A stretch of 64,000 nt of DNA from NCBI RefSeq assembly GCF_028554725.1, contig NC_071668.1, positions 2,294,001-2,358,000 of the forward strand, in the 5' to 3' direction. Made by a program: the position numbers and the translations under genes. This stretch comes from Zeugodacus cucurbitae (Eukaryota > Arthropoda > Insecta > Diptera > Tephritidae). Positions 1 through 11,931 of the stretch are shown here, piece by piece. The notes under the pieces are model-generated. The model did not search any database. It was not told where the DNA came from and worked only from the letters and a program-made list of their open reading frames with translations. Position 1 is the first letter of the stretch, and each line of letters begins with the position of its first letter.

Positions 1-3000
1 ATCAAAAGCCTCTGTTACATGTATGACACAGCAAGCTTACAGTTATTGACTTCGCTTCCCAGCTTTAATTAGCTACGAAATTGGCAATAACGGTTGTGGA
101 ATTGTTGGCAGCGACAAAGTGTGCATTTAGTGTGCCGTTAAATGTAATTTGAAGCAACTAAATGAATTTTCAATGTGGCATAATTTTTAATTACACTTTG
201 TGCTTTCAATTAACTCGCTCTATTAAGAACAAGTGTAACCATGGTGACAAGTGACAAGTGCCGTTGTGTATTTGTAATACAACAGCAAGAAACAGAAATA
301 TCAAGCGGAATCTTCACATTCAATACATTTGGAATAAAACTTTATTTAGAAATTATGCTTTTCAAGCTTTTGAAAGCCTTCTTAGCACAGAGACATAAAA
401 TCTTTTAGATAACACAAAATAGTTACAACAGAGATCACAGCTGTGAGATAGCAACAACTCTTGACGCTTGACATAAATGTTTAATTCAAGCCAAGTATGC
501 AATAAGCATTTGAATAATGTCATAAACAACAAAAGACAACAACAACAACAATTACGTTGACACAAATTGAATTCGATTAACAATTGGTTGTGGATTACAA
601 GCAGATACAAATACAAATACAATGTTTGTAAGCCTGTAAGCTAACACAGGCGGGTACTACGAGTATATAGGCAGTGACCCATAATAACAGTAAAACATAA
701 CCGAGATTGCTAGTTGTTTGGTAATAAATATTTTATTGTCGGTTTTATTATTGGCGGCACTGTTTGTGCGCTGCAACGCGCACGTTGAAAGGAACACACA
801 TATTGCATACACAAATATATATATATATATATATCAGTGTGTGTTGTGTGTCTCCTGTTTGCCAGGGCAGACATGCAAATAAATACGAAATCAAAATTAT
901 ATTGTACGTAATGTTTGCATCGATGGCAATAATAATCATTTCTGCAATGACTATGCGATTATTGTACACACTTACAATGGTTTGGCTTGCAACAATGCGG
1001 CAGTGGAAGCTCTGCGCTTCACTGCTTCCTTCTCAATGACAGCCAGACAGACATTATAATCTTTGCATTTTGGTGCAATTTCACTTTTCATTGCATTGCC
1101 TCTACAGATGAGGTCGGGCACAAGTCCCAGCAGTTGCTGCATTGTATACACATGTGTGTTTAAAGGGTGACACAGTTGGGCGGATTGCGAATTTTGTACT
1201 TTTTCATTGAAGAAGTTGGTCGAGAGTTAATTGTTTACTGGAGTTTAACTGCTATATGCGCTCAAAGTGGCTCTGTGAATATAATTAATCTCAATTTCAA
1301 CTCGTATTCTCATTAATTATTTCACTAAAATTTTTCGCCGTAGCCTTTCCATTCAGCCACCCATTACGTTAAAGCACACATATGCCAAGCGTATGCATTT
1401 TATTGCCATTTCATTGAACATGCACAAAAGACACAATGAAAATGTAGTTGAAGCGTGGGAGGAAGAGTACGAGCGGTGAGTACAACAATTGCAATAAAGA
1501 GCATACCGACTCACTGCATATTACTCAATTGCATTACACACTGACATATGTACAAAAGAAATGTAGTTAAGCGAGTAAGATTTGAGTTTATGAGATTCCT
1601 TCTGCTGCTGACTTGACAGCGCACTCCTCTTCCACAATTTACAGTTTCACTTTGGAATGACGCCACTTATTGCTGTTATTGTTTTCACAATTTCTGGTAT
1701 GACAAACCAGACTAAGTCTTGAGAATAGATATTTAAGGGACTGGATTTCTATACCGTGGAGAAATGTGATGTCAAGAATTATTTAAAGATGTCTTCAAGC
1801 TAAATAGTACCATTAGTCCACATTTTTAGAACAGTCTACTTTTTCCTCTCATTAGCTTTCTGCAAGAGCTTTAAAATAATGAATTGAATGAAGTTCAGAA
1901 AAAGCAATTGTATCTACGTTCTCCAAGCTGAGCTGGAATTCGCTTCATTCCGCATTAATTTCATATCGTCTTTTTCTTAGTATATCACATGATGTACCGT
2001 TATAATTGATTTTCCAATTAATAATCAGCATTTGATTATTTCACTTCACAGTGCAAAGTCATAACCGCAATTGCAATCACATTTGCAGGCAGGAGCACCA
2101 CTTCTGCAGAAGCCTGCGCTTCTAGCTCTAACACTTAGCGCTCGTGTGAGCAAATCCAGCACTGTGGCTTCATCTCATAATTACGATTGTTATCGACGCT
2201 AATTGCGATTAAATGTAGCTCAACAAGTACTTGTGTGTGAGGCAGCAGTGGCTGCCACTCAGCAGTGGTGGGGCATATATAAGTGGCACATACATATAGC
2301 CGCATGCGCTTGTGGCATACAGTTGGCGGCGAAGCGGCGATTATGTGAACACCACTTCACAAGCAATGCGTTGAAGGGCACTTTAAAGGCGGCACATACC
2401 ACTGGGGTTGTTCTTGATGTGCTTGGCATTTGTAGGTGCTTGCATGCATCGAACGAACTCTGTGCTGTGGTCAACTTATATATGAAGTAGCAGTAGCGCA
2501 TGTGAAATTATTAATTATCAGCGCTTAGTGATTAATACAAGCCTTAGCATGAAACATTATTTATTAATTTAATCATTAAAAGATACTATAAACATTTAAG
2601 CTTCATATACAGAACCCATCTGCCAACTCTCAACAAATAATAACAGTCCTCTTAGTTAATTTTTTCTTCCACTCAACTGTTAACAGCGAATTATGTAACA
2701 TTATCGTTAATTTCTCGCCTCTCTTCTACTCTCAATACACCCAGCAAACCTCTCGAAGTACTTTATTCCAAATATAATAACCACAACATCCAACTACTCA
2801 TGCGCTTAGTTCGACAGGTGGCCGCGTTGAGTAGTGTTCCTATTGCAGGCAAATCGCATGCAACGCCAAACCGCTAACCTTGCCGCATTATGCACGCCAG
2901 CTGCTATGTTGCCACAAGCCGCCATCAACACCATCCAAACATAATTGCTTTTGTTGTTTAGTTGCGTTTTACTCTTTTTGGCGCACTCGAAGTTGAGTTG

Positions 3001-4365
3001 GCGTGGTTGTCAAATGCATTTCCGCCGTGCACCTACAGCAGAGCAGCGTTGGTGGCTAATCAGCGTTAAGCTCTGCCAGAAAATATTAATCAAACTTATT
3101 AAGGACACGAGGAAAAATTAATTTTAGTTGCCGCTGCACACATGTGTGAGCTTGCAAGGGCTTTTGCGTGGATTTCGAGCATCGTTGGCGGGCGCGCCAG
3201 CTCGAGTGTGCACATGCTTGACCGCAGAACGCGCCGCAAGACCGCACACTATTTGCAGCATTGTCGCAAGTAAGCAGCTTTGTTGCCGCAGACCACCATG
3301 GCTGCAGTTGTGTTTGTTGCTTTTATTTTGTTACTCAACTTATAAAAAAATAATAATAATTTTCAGATTTCACCTCGCGACGCATTTAATTAGCTGCCGC
3401 ACACGCTTAGCCTGTCACTTAACTTGTGTGTATGTGTGTGCAATTAAAAGTGTGTCTGCGTGTGTGTTTCAGTATGGCAACTTGTTGCTTTGTCTACACT
3501 GCCAGCGTATGCCACCAAATCATATCTGCGCAAAACCACACAAAGCTCCGCTATTACGCGACGTAATCCTCGTGACAAATGAAATTTTTAATAGTCCAAA
3601 GCTTACGAAGACACACACACTCACTCACAAACTGGCGAATTTATAGCGCACAGACAGACACATGAGCGCGCCGCTTGAAAATAAGTGCCGTTTGCTAGCG
3701 TTTTGTTCTTGAGCAAGTGCTACATTTATGGATATTAGCGAACATATGCTAACAAAAAAAAGGCTGAAAGCCAAGCAGACATTTAGTCATTGTCTACACA
3801 CATACATTCATAGATTTTCATTTGTCGCCCATTTCACATGCAAATCCCTTGACATGCGTAATCCTTTTGTCACAGCGATTTCCTTTATTATCCTTGCTTC
3901 AGAACTTTTCGTCTGTATTTTGAGGAGCGTTGCGTGAATTTTTAATTTAATTTGCTGTAAATTTTGGAAGTTTCGATTTTGGTTGCAATTCACTAATTGT
4001 TGTTTTTTCGGTTACCTAGGCTTCTAACGGGAATTCTGACGGCGTTGGACCACTTGGAAAATGTATTATATTTATCACTCAAGTTTCTCGAACCAACTTG
4101 AACACTTCTTCTGCGACTGGTGATGTTTTAATTTACAAAACGGCTTTCACTGTTAGAGAGGAACTAGAAATTCCTCGAAGACGGTAACGCGCCAAGGCAG
4201 AGTTTGAATGAAAATGGTTTCTTGTTGAAGAGGTGTTCCAGAGAGATCCTAATATTGTTGGGAATCTCTTCTTTGGGAAATGTCAGCGCACTGTTTGGAG
4301 CGTTTTTAAATCTAGTTTGTTGATAAAAGATATGAGTTCTTGATCATAAATAGGTTACTCCAAAT
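1..4365. other. AT-rich non-coding stretch
   Basis: No gene recognised. It holds a (CAA)n tract near 538-552, an (AT)10 array at 815-834 followed by GT-rich sequence, and a somewhat GC-richer patch around 2200-2480 with a TATATAAG word at 2276-2283. The open frame of about 170 codons at 3128-3646 is low in protein character (Cys/His/Leu-rich, GT-repeat encoded) and I treat it as chance. Confidence 0.7.
815..834. repeat. (AT)10 microsatellite
   Basis: Twenty bases of uninterrupted AT dinucleotide, followed directly by a TG-rich run. Confidence 0.9.
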
Positions 4366-4770
4366 CGTGGACGATGTTAACATCCGATGAGACGGCACTA
4401 GGTGTTTTCGAGAGAAAGGTTTTGCGGAAGATTTGTGGTCCCTTAAACATTGGCAACGGCGAATACCGCAGAAGAATACAGAAGATGGAATGATGAGATG
4501 TATGTGTTATTCGACGACATTGACATAGTCCAGCGAATAAAAAGACAGCGGGTACGCTGGCTAGGTCATGTTGTTCGAATGGACGAAAGTGCCCCAGCTC
4601 TGAAAGTGTTCGATGCAGTACCCGCTGGTAGAAGCCAAGGAAGAGGGAGCCCTTCACTCCTATGGAAGGACCAGGGGGAGAAGGACCTGTCTTCACGTGG
4701 TATTACCAATTGGCGCCAAACTGCTATAACCGCGCCAGCGGTATCTACGCCAGTCAAGAAGAAGAAGAAA
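4366..4770 (+). pseudogene. LINE fragment A: 3' end of a non-LTR reverse transcriptase ORF
   Basis: This is a 5'-truncated non-LTR retrotransposon covering only the last part of the reverse-transcriptase ORF, after the catalytic domain. The frame opens with TSDETALGVFERKVLRK (from 4381) and continues with IVQRIKRQRVRWLGHVVRMD and the Pro/Gly-rich PAGRSQGRGSP segment typical of LINE C-termini. Relative to fragment D at 49362 there is a small insertion near 4470-4487 (GAATACAGAA-type). It puts a TGA in the first frame, and the C-terminal part is read in another frame. The 3' end finishes in a GAA-rich tail (4757-4770) like fragment D. It is dead. RWLGHVVRM-like C-termini occur in several LINE clades, so I do not assign the clade. 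Confidence 0.85.
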
Positions 4771-5131
4771 TCGAATCTGGCCTTTGTACGAGTAAGTTGT
4801 ATGGTTTAAAAATAGAATTTGGGCATTTCAGTTATACAATACGCCCCGAATTGCTAGAGCTTACCTTAACTAATGATTGCTTTGACAAATGGTTTTAGTT
4901 GGGTTTCCTGGCGAATTATTTGGTATAATATTTTTTATATTTATCTATATATGAATATAACCAGTCGGAGCGCCCAGTATAGGTAGGACTCAAAGTAAGT
5001 TTGGCTTGTAACCAATATCGCAGAATTTTTAATTTAGTTTTAGAATTCATCGAACACAAACATTTCGTCTAGATTAAGCGTGGTTATAAAATTAATTTCT
5101 GCATTTTGTGAAGAATTAGTCAGAGCATCCA
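4771..5131. other. Non-coding spacer
   Basis: AT-rich unique-looking sequence between the LINE fragment and the mariner-like end. I see no gene or repeat in it. Confidence 0.6.
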
Positions 5132-5300
5132 TACGAGGTGTGTTCAGAAAATAACAGGAATTTTCGTTTTTTGAAAAAAATTATTTATTCCTTTGGCTAC
5201 ATAAACATCTTCGTCTTCAAATCAGTCTCCATTCGTCATTATGCTTCTTCAAAACATCGAAACACTTCTCAAAATCGATTTATAAAACAAGAGTAAAAAG
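5132..5300 (-). mobile_element. Truncated mariner-like element end (family shared with 11626-11931)
   Basis: A TA dinucleotide at 5132-5133 is followed by CGAGGTGTGTTCAGAAAATA, closely matching the end of the element at 11626. Read on the minus strand, the adjoining sequence encodes IDFEKCFDVLKKH. This resembles the extreme C-terminus of mariner-type transposases (an FKKCFxDLxKxWH pattern is known there). Stops follow and no second inverted terminus is visible, so only one end of the element survives. Family assignment rests on the terminus and this short peptide. Confidence 0.6.
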
Positions 5301-7482
5301 ATCTTCTGTTCCAAATTTCCCAAAAAAATACAGAAATTTCAATTATGAGTTAACGTAATACGGACCACCCTTTATTTCACATGTAAAATTCCTCTACTTC
5401 ACTTACTTTCTTCTCCGCCGTGTCTCTTTCGACCATCGCATTTTATTTGTCACACCACACACAGGCAAATGGCCTCACTATTTTCCCAAGAAATTTAAAT
5501 GATTGATTGACACTTGTTGTTGCTGGCCGATATTCGTTTTCTTACAATATAATTTCTGGCTTTTGCCGTTGTCCGTCCATGACACTTACAAACGGTCACT
5601 TCGCTTCACTGGTGGAACCGCAAACAAAAGTGACAACATTTACCTGACGTTACACGTGCCACGGAACTTTATCGATTTGCAAAGCACACACCGAGCACTC
5701 ACAGCTGGGCAGCTGAGAGAGCGCGTGTAGAGAAAGAAAACCACATGCATTTAATGCCCACAGAAGCAATCAATATGCAATTAACAAACATAATAAAGTT
5801 CAAAGCACTTGGCACAATATGCCTCACGTGACAGCAAAGCGCTAATAACTTATTCCACCAACCGTAATGACGTAATACTTCCGCGTAATTATTAAAGGAA
5901 AATGAGAAATCACCGAAATGCACTTTACGTGATTTCCTCAGCGATTTTAACTCACTTCAAGCCGTTTCATCATGCACCGTTAATCCCTCTTGAACCTGTC
6001 CAGATTTCGCTTGGCATTTTATTGAAATTCGTGTCAGTGTCAATTCCGACGCTGAGGCGCCGCGCAGCCTTGTTGTTAGTACAACGTGTCAAAATAAATT
6101 TGTGTGTTTGCAGAGAAATGAAAAAATAACAACAACAAAAATAAAAAAATAACAAAAACAATGTACACAAGTGGCACAAGCGCCTAATGGGTGGCAGCGG
6201 TAAATACTCAATCAAATAAAAACGTAAAACCACACAATCAATCAAAATCTGTCGAAATCGCCAAACAGTTGTCACAGCGCCACATTTTAAGCGCACACAC
6301 AAAGCTCAGACGCAGACACACACACTCACCCATGCATACACATATAACAAAATGCTGTTCGCTGGTGGCAGAGGAAATCAATAAATTGAAATATTTTAAG
6401 CGCTTGTCAAGTTCAAAGTGATGGCTAATAAATGTTTTTATTTATTTTATTGCTTTTGCTTGCGACAGCAAACTCATAATGCCACTGATTATTGATACAT
6501 ACAGCCATGTAGCCACGTGTATATGTATGTGTGTGTATATATGTAAGTATATGTTCAATATGAAATTGACGCGTTTGAGTTGGTGCAAATATTTTCAAGC
6601 TCAACGAGCAGCCTAAGTACACAACAACAAATAGAAAACACTGATTTACATTTTTATAAAATATCAATGAGTGCGTGGGACGTCCTGCTTATGCAAGCGT
6701 GTGTGTGTGGGTGTGGCATAATTTTGCTGGCAAATCCAACAATCTAAAATAAGCGTAAAAATATCAATGGCCAACGTATTGATTGACAGGCTTCCAATAA
6801 TGGGCTGCTGCCAGCGCGTCTGGTCAGTGCGCTTTGTGACTTTGCATAGCAAAGTGAGAGTGACAGTTTTTCTAAGATTTTTTTTGTTAAGAATTTTTTA
6901 AAAAATTATTGAAATGAAATTTTGCTTTAAAGCGTAAATTCTTAAACTTTTTTATTTTTCATTTTAATTTTTTTTTATTTTTATTTTTATATTTTTTTAA
7001 ATTTATTTTTATTCCGCTTCCATGTTGAGTTACGCGATTTTTCGCACTTGCACTTGCAAATGCACACGAGTTTAATGCGAAAGTGATTTATTGCACTCGC
7101 CAGCGCCATGACGCATAGTACGCAACGCAATGGACGCACGGACGGACGAACGTTCTGTGCGACAAACAAAGCGTGCAATTTCAACTTTTTCGCAACTAAA
7201 CCACCCACCTCATTTCGCGTACACACAAGCTAATGTGATCGCAACTGATTTTCAAAACTAATTTAAAGTTTTTCAATTTAACACGCGCGCAATATATATT
7301 TTCCAGCTACTGCATCGCTGGGCAATCAAAGGAATTACTATATTTTCTATAATTTATTATCAACTTATTTGAATATTACAGTACATAGATTTTTTTATAA
7401 ATTGTATTCATCTAAATTTAGATTAAAAATTATATTAATCAGTTCATAAAATAGTGCAATAGCAATTGTGAGCGAAATATGC
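5301..7482. other. Non-coding stretch
   Basis: No gene recognised. The word TAATACGGACCACCCTTTAT at 5356-5375 resembles termini of some other mariner/Tc1-type elements but has no partner nearby. The rest is AT-rich with poly-T (6950-7015) and several (CA)n/(GT)n patches. Overlapping short open frames on both strands at 5700-6660 look like chance. Confidence 0.6.
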
Positions 7483-7483
7483 A

Positions 7484-7813
7484 AGAATATGCGATTGAAG
7501 GTTGCCATGTTGTATACGTAACATTTTTCAATGGGTTGTTGAAGTAGTAAGTAAGCACTTGAAGACATATATTTGAAGCTATATGAGCACTAAGACACTG
7601 GATTTAGTTTAACTTATACTTAAATACAGTTTTGCTAACTAACTAACTAACTATATTCTAACAATATGTGATGGAAGGCTGCCATGTCGTATACGCAACA
7701 TTTTCCATACAGTTGGAGAAGGAACTTGTGATGGTCTTATGATATATATTTGGAGTTGTAAGGGTACTAAGATGCTAGATTTAGTTTAACTTATACTTAA
7801 ATGCAGTTTGCTT
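7484..7813. repeat. Diverged 177-bp tandem duplication
   Basis: Two copies, 7484-7637 and 7661-7813, align at a constant offset of 177 bp. The blocks GCCATGTTGTATACGTAACA (7504) and GCCATGTCGTATACGCAACA (7681) correspond, as do the GATTTAGTTTAACTTATACT blocks at 7601 and 7778. Copies differ by scattered substitutions, so the duplication is not recent. A short (CTAA)n tract (about 7634-7652) lies at the junction. Confidence 0.8.
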
Positions 7814-8841
7814 TTTGGAAAATCCTTGAAAAACTCAAAATTTGTTCCTCAAACTTTTCATACGACATCGATCTGACTATGAACCAGAAAAAGCTTTGCT
7901 GATAAGTGATATTACAGGTTTCAGCGCCTTAGAAACATTTTAAAAATTTAGTCAACTGACCTCCAAGTTCATTTTCTATCACTTGTTCTCCAACAGTGTC
8001 CTTTCACGGCTCTCTTTCCATTCAATATTTTGTTCCCCGCTTTGCTCTCCATGCCATATATAAACCCACGTGACTGCTGCCTGTTATGTAGTGATCTCAT
8101 TGCTCGCTCAACAGCGGAAACCCACAACATCGCAATTTTCAGCAGAAATCCACACACACTCAACGGTTATCAACAGTTAACAGGAAAAAGCTAGCAAAAA
8201 GGGCGTGAAAAGTGTCGCGTGTCGTTTTTATTGCATGCGTATGAAATCGAAATTGAATTGGAAATTTTTCAAATGTCAAACGAATTAAATTTTTTATTAA
8301 CCGCAATAACAACCGGAATGCGTATAATGTTAACGACTTCAAGGACATGCAGAAAAAGCGAAAAATAATAATAAAAGTAAATGCAAATATAAGGAAAGCA
8401 GAGAGAGGATGCCGCTCTGTAGCGCTTTATACCTTTACCATTGATTTAGCAGTGAGCTCATACTATTCATTAAAAAATTTTATAGAAAATCACATCCATT
8501 TTTTTTAAATTTAACGGTTAACTTGTATTAAGTTTCTTTTAATATCCTTCGCGCGCCGCAGAGCACATGTATTTGCTCATTTGTCATTCCATGACATGCC
8601 TTAGTACGTTTGTTCCCAGCAACTGAGGAGGAAATGAAAAAACTTGAGTGCTTAACGGCAAAGTCTAAAACTAAGCACAAAAAAAAATAACAAAAAAACA
8701 CAAAAAGCAAATGACAATTTCTCTTCTGAAAGCAGAGAAAATATCTGAAACTACTTAAAAATAAAACTTAATATAGAAAAGGCTAGCCAGCGGCACAGCG
8801 AATAGTCAGCGGACTGTTGGGAATTTAGCAAGTTGCATTAA
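7814..8841. other. Non-coding stretch
   Basis: AT-rich sequence with no recognisable gene or repeat. A few GAGAG words occur at 8400-8415 and an A-rich run at 8680-8705. Confidence 0.6.
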
Positions 8842-9590
8842 AACTTTCGCCTTTTAAGCGGCGAAGAAAGAAAAGGTGAGAGCGCACACACTTATTGTTG
8901 TACCTGCGGCGAGATTGCCCTTATGCAGAGTCGTATAACAACGCGCCGCGTATCATTCATTCGCACTTGCACAAATGCGGCTGCGGCGGCTTTGATAAGT
9001 GGCGGCGCTGCTTCCGTGGGTGTCGAAGGTGGAAGAAATGCTGCTTCGAATATCGGTGGCAGGTGGTGGTTTGAGGTAAGCAAACATTAGTGAAAGATGC
9101 GGAAGTTGGCAGAAGATTTCGTAAGAAAGTGGAAAAATCTTCGAGCTATTTCAGGCACTTGCGCGATTTCGATGACTTGGACCGCGCCGCCGAGTGGAGC
9201 GCAAAGTAAGTGGAATGCCGTGTGTCATGTGTGCGTGCGCATTTTCACAATATACGCGTGAGATGCATTTGCGCAACACAGCTTATTGCACAGGAAATTA
9301 AAGTCAGCGCAAACAAGTCAAGATTTCAATGGAATGCCGCCGAACGGTCGCGCGCTCGGACGGTCGAACGGAAGCACGGTGTTGCTATCGTTGAAGCGCG
9401 CTTCAGCTGAGATGATGGACTTTAGCCGCGACGTTGCTACTCTTAAGCACCTTTACAGCATTTCAATGGCGCTTCAGCTTCAGCACAGCGCCTTCGCCTT
9501 TGTACTGGCCGCCGCACCATTTGTTGCAGCTTTTACGTGGCGCTTGCATAAAGCATATCTTAGGGCGGAATTCCTGCCACGATAACTCAT
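8842..9590 (+). other. GC-richer island with exon-like open frames (unproven)
   Basis: Several plus-strand frames are open in succession. The first runs from 8842 (ATG at 8923) to GAG followed by GTAAGC at 9076, a good splice-donor match. The next is a charged frame at 9075-9206 (RDFDDLDRAAEWSAK before TAA at 9207) that continues in the same frame to 9413. The third is a 99-codon frame at 9286-9585. CAG acceptor-like sites precede 9151 and 9294. No domain is recognised and the minus strand is also open across 8892-9083, so this may simply reflect lower stop density in GC-richer DNA. A small host gene with introns is possible but unproven. Confidence 0.2.
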
Positions 9591-11625
9591 TTGGTTTGCA
9601 TTTTTCTTTTCATTCCGCGCTGGATTTTCTTTCATTCATTCCATTTTTTTTTAGTATTTCACTGTCCGTTGCAATTTATGCATGGACGTTGGTAATGCAG
9701 CCAATTTGTAGATGGAAAGTTCGCAGATGAGCTGTAGTTGAAGACATGCGGAGGAATCTGGAACTTTTATTAAACTTGTAATGTAAAAAATATGAATAAA
9801 AGGAGACCATGGAGGGGAACTTCTTTAAAACTACTTTATTTGCAGAAACCGATTTAAGAAGTCTCACTTCTGGGCTATACAATACGGATCATATACGTGA
9901 AAGGCCTTATTATTCGTTGACTTCAGTAGATACCAATTTTCAGAACGGAGACAAATGGGAAAGAACAATAATGACAAATATTTCCCGAGAGTCAAGCTTT
10001 GCGGCCTGGTATAAGAGAACTAGTCTTCTCTTCTACAACCAATCATTGAAATACACTCGTCTTAGAAGCGCTGACTTGTGAGTGATTCGAGAGAGCCGCA
10101 TCATCATCACCTCAGCCATTATATCAACACCTGTTAATTTAAGTAATCCAACCACACACTTCCAAGCGTGTGCGGCAGCTCGTTTTTTTGCACAGTCTAA
10201 TTAAATATTATTTGTAAACATATGAGCATCAAAAGCGCCAGCCAGCCAAACATTTTCTCAAGTATTTTACATTAAGCGTCAAACAGATCCCAAATGACGC
10301 AGTATTCGCCTAACGGAAACGGAAACCGGAATTGTGGCGAACGAAAGTACACAAGCAAACTGCCAAAAAGCTGAAGTGTCGGCAGCGGCAGCCACAGCGA
10401 CGGCGATAACACAGCATGCGGTTGGGTGCGCACTGTGCCTTGCACTGTGACGACTGGCAGGAAAGTGAGACAAGAAACTTTTATTTGAACTCAAAATTTT
10501 TGTTTGCCATTTAGCGCGACTGACAGCAGCCCGCGGTCCAATGCGCTCCTCCATGCGTCGACGATGCTGCGGGCTATTTACACGGGTGCGGTTCCCAACG
10601 AGACTTTGTTGACGAAGTCGCTGACGTTCGCACAGCCATTGCCGCGGCGCTGCTACTGTTCGTGAGTTTTCATTGTTTTTCTTTCGATTCATTTCACGTT
10701 TTAATTTAGGTTTCATCTTTCTGCGTCATTACGCCGAAAAATGGTGGCAGCGCGGCCGCCCTTTGCAACGCCAACGGTGCTGCATGATTTGCCGATGCCA
10801 CTGCCATGCTGCTGTCACTGATCCGAGTGATGGCAGCAGCGGCGAGACAGCGGAAACAATTCAAAAGTGGAGTGAAGCGAAGAAGGCCACATTGAGTTTG
10901 GTGGGTGTGTATGTGTGTGTGTGCTCAGTTTCAGCCCAGAGTGCGTGTGTTTGTGCGCGCGCAATTGATCGGCGCTTTGGTGGAGTGGAACGTGCAGTGC
11001 GCGACTCATACACCGAAGTTGCTGGCGTAGCGCGCACAAAGAAAGTTGAGGGCAAAGTTTTTAATCACCCAAAAGCCGCAAGGATTTAATCAGCGCAATG
11101 GCAGCATTACTGCTGTGAGTGCGAATAAATAGGAGCCGTGTGTGTGCGCGCTTGCATAAGCGATACTTTCATGAGGTGTGTGCGGTTTTATCGCTCGAAA
11201 GGTTTCCGCCTTTTGCTCTGATTTCACTCAAAACTTTGTGCGGAGTTGCCAAATTAAGCCACTCTGAAAATTTCTCGATAACACACGCCTGGTAACTGTA
11301 GTAACACACACAAGCACCGCAACGATCATGAGCGCGCCGCACAAATTGAAGATTTCCTGCTACATACGCTTATGAGGCAACGTTTGAGGAGTTGGAGACA
11401 TCTACAGCCATTTTGCATAACAAAAAAAAAATAAAAATAAAAACCAGCGCATTTTCACCACGAGTGTCTGTTGTCAACACAATGAACTAATAATTTGATT
11501 TATTTTAATAAAATGATGACAGTTTTGATTGTCTCTGAGTTCTAAAGTGTTGAAAGAAATACGGTCCACTTCATAAATAGTAATGATTTATTGTTGTTTT
11601 TTATTTGGAAAGAAATGTTTATGTA
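9591..11625. other. Non-coding stretch with a few chance-length ORFs
   Basis: It contains an ATG-initiated 90-codon frame (9809-10081) of ordinary amino-acid composition with no recognised motif. GC-richer DNA at 10280-11090 has overlapping open frames on both strands (10279-10716 minus; 10673-11089 plus), a NotI-type GCGGCCGC word at 10754-10761 and GT-rich microsatellite sequence near 10905-10922. No function can be assigned to any of these frames. Confidence 0.5.
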
Positions 11626-11931
11626 GATGTGTGTTCAAAAAATAGCGGGAATTTTCGTTTTTCGAAGACAATATTTATTAAAATTAAAATAGTCATCATT
11701 CGATATTAAGCACTCATGCCAATGCTTCTCTAAATCGTTGAAACACTTCTTGAACTCGATTTATGGGAGAGCCTCTCAGTGATTTTTTGTAGGATTGTAA
11801 AACGTCGGCCATTTAAGGTTCCCTTTACTTTAGTGGAATGTTTATCAACATCATAAAAATAAAAATTGGACATTATGACTTTTGGACAATTGAAAACTTT
11901 AAAATTCCCATTATTTTTTGAACACGCCCAT
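11626..11931 (-). mobile_element. Internally deleted mariner-like element, about 306 bp
   Basis: The left end GTGTGTTCAAAAAATAGCGG (11630-11649) is inverted at the right end, which reads GTGTTCAAAAAATAATGGGA on the other strand (about 11906-11925). The two are thus imperfect terminal inverted repeats; a TA precedes the left end. Next to the left terminus the minus strand encodes IEFKKCFNDLEKHWHECLIS, then a short tail and a stop, as in the C-terminus of mariner-type transposases. The catalytic domain is missing. A full mariner is about 1.3 kb, so most of the gene has been lost. The same family occurs at 5132. Confidence 0.75.

Noticed and set aside
2276..2283. TATATAAG as a TATA box
   Set aside because: A single word in AT-rich DNA, with no initiator, downstream element or gene to support a promoter call.
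10279..10716. 145-codon minus-strand frame
   Set aside because: Lies in GC-richer DNA, overlaps other open frames, and shows Ala/Arg-rich composition without recognisable motifs.
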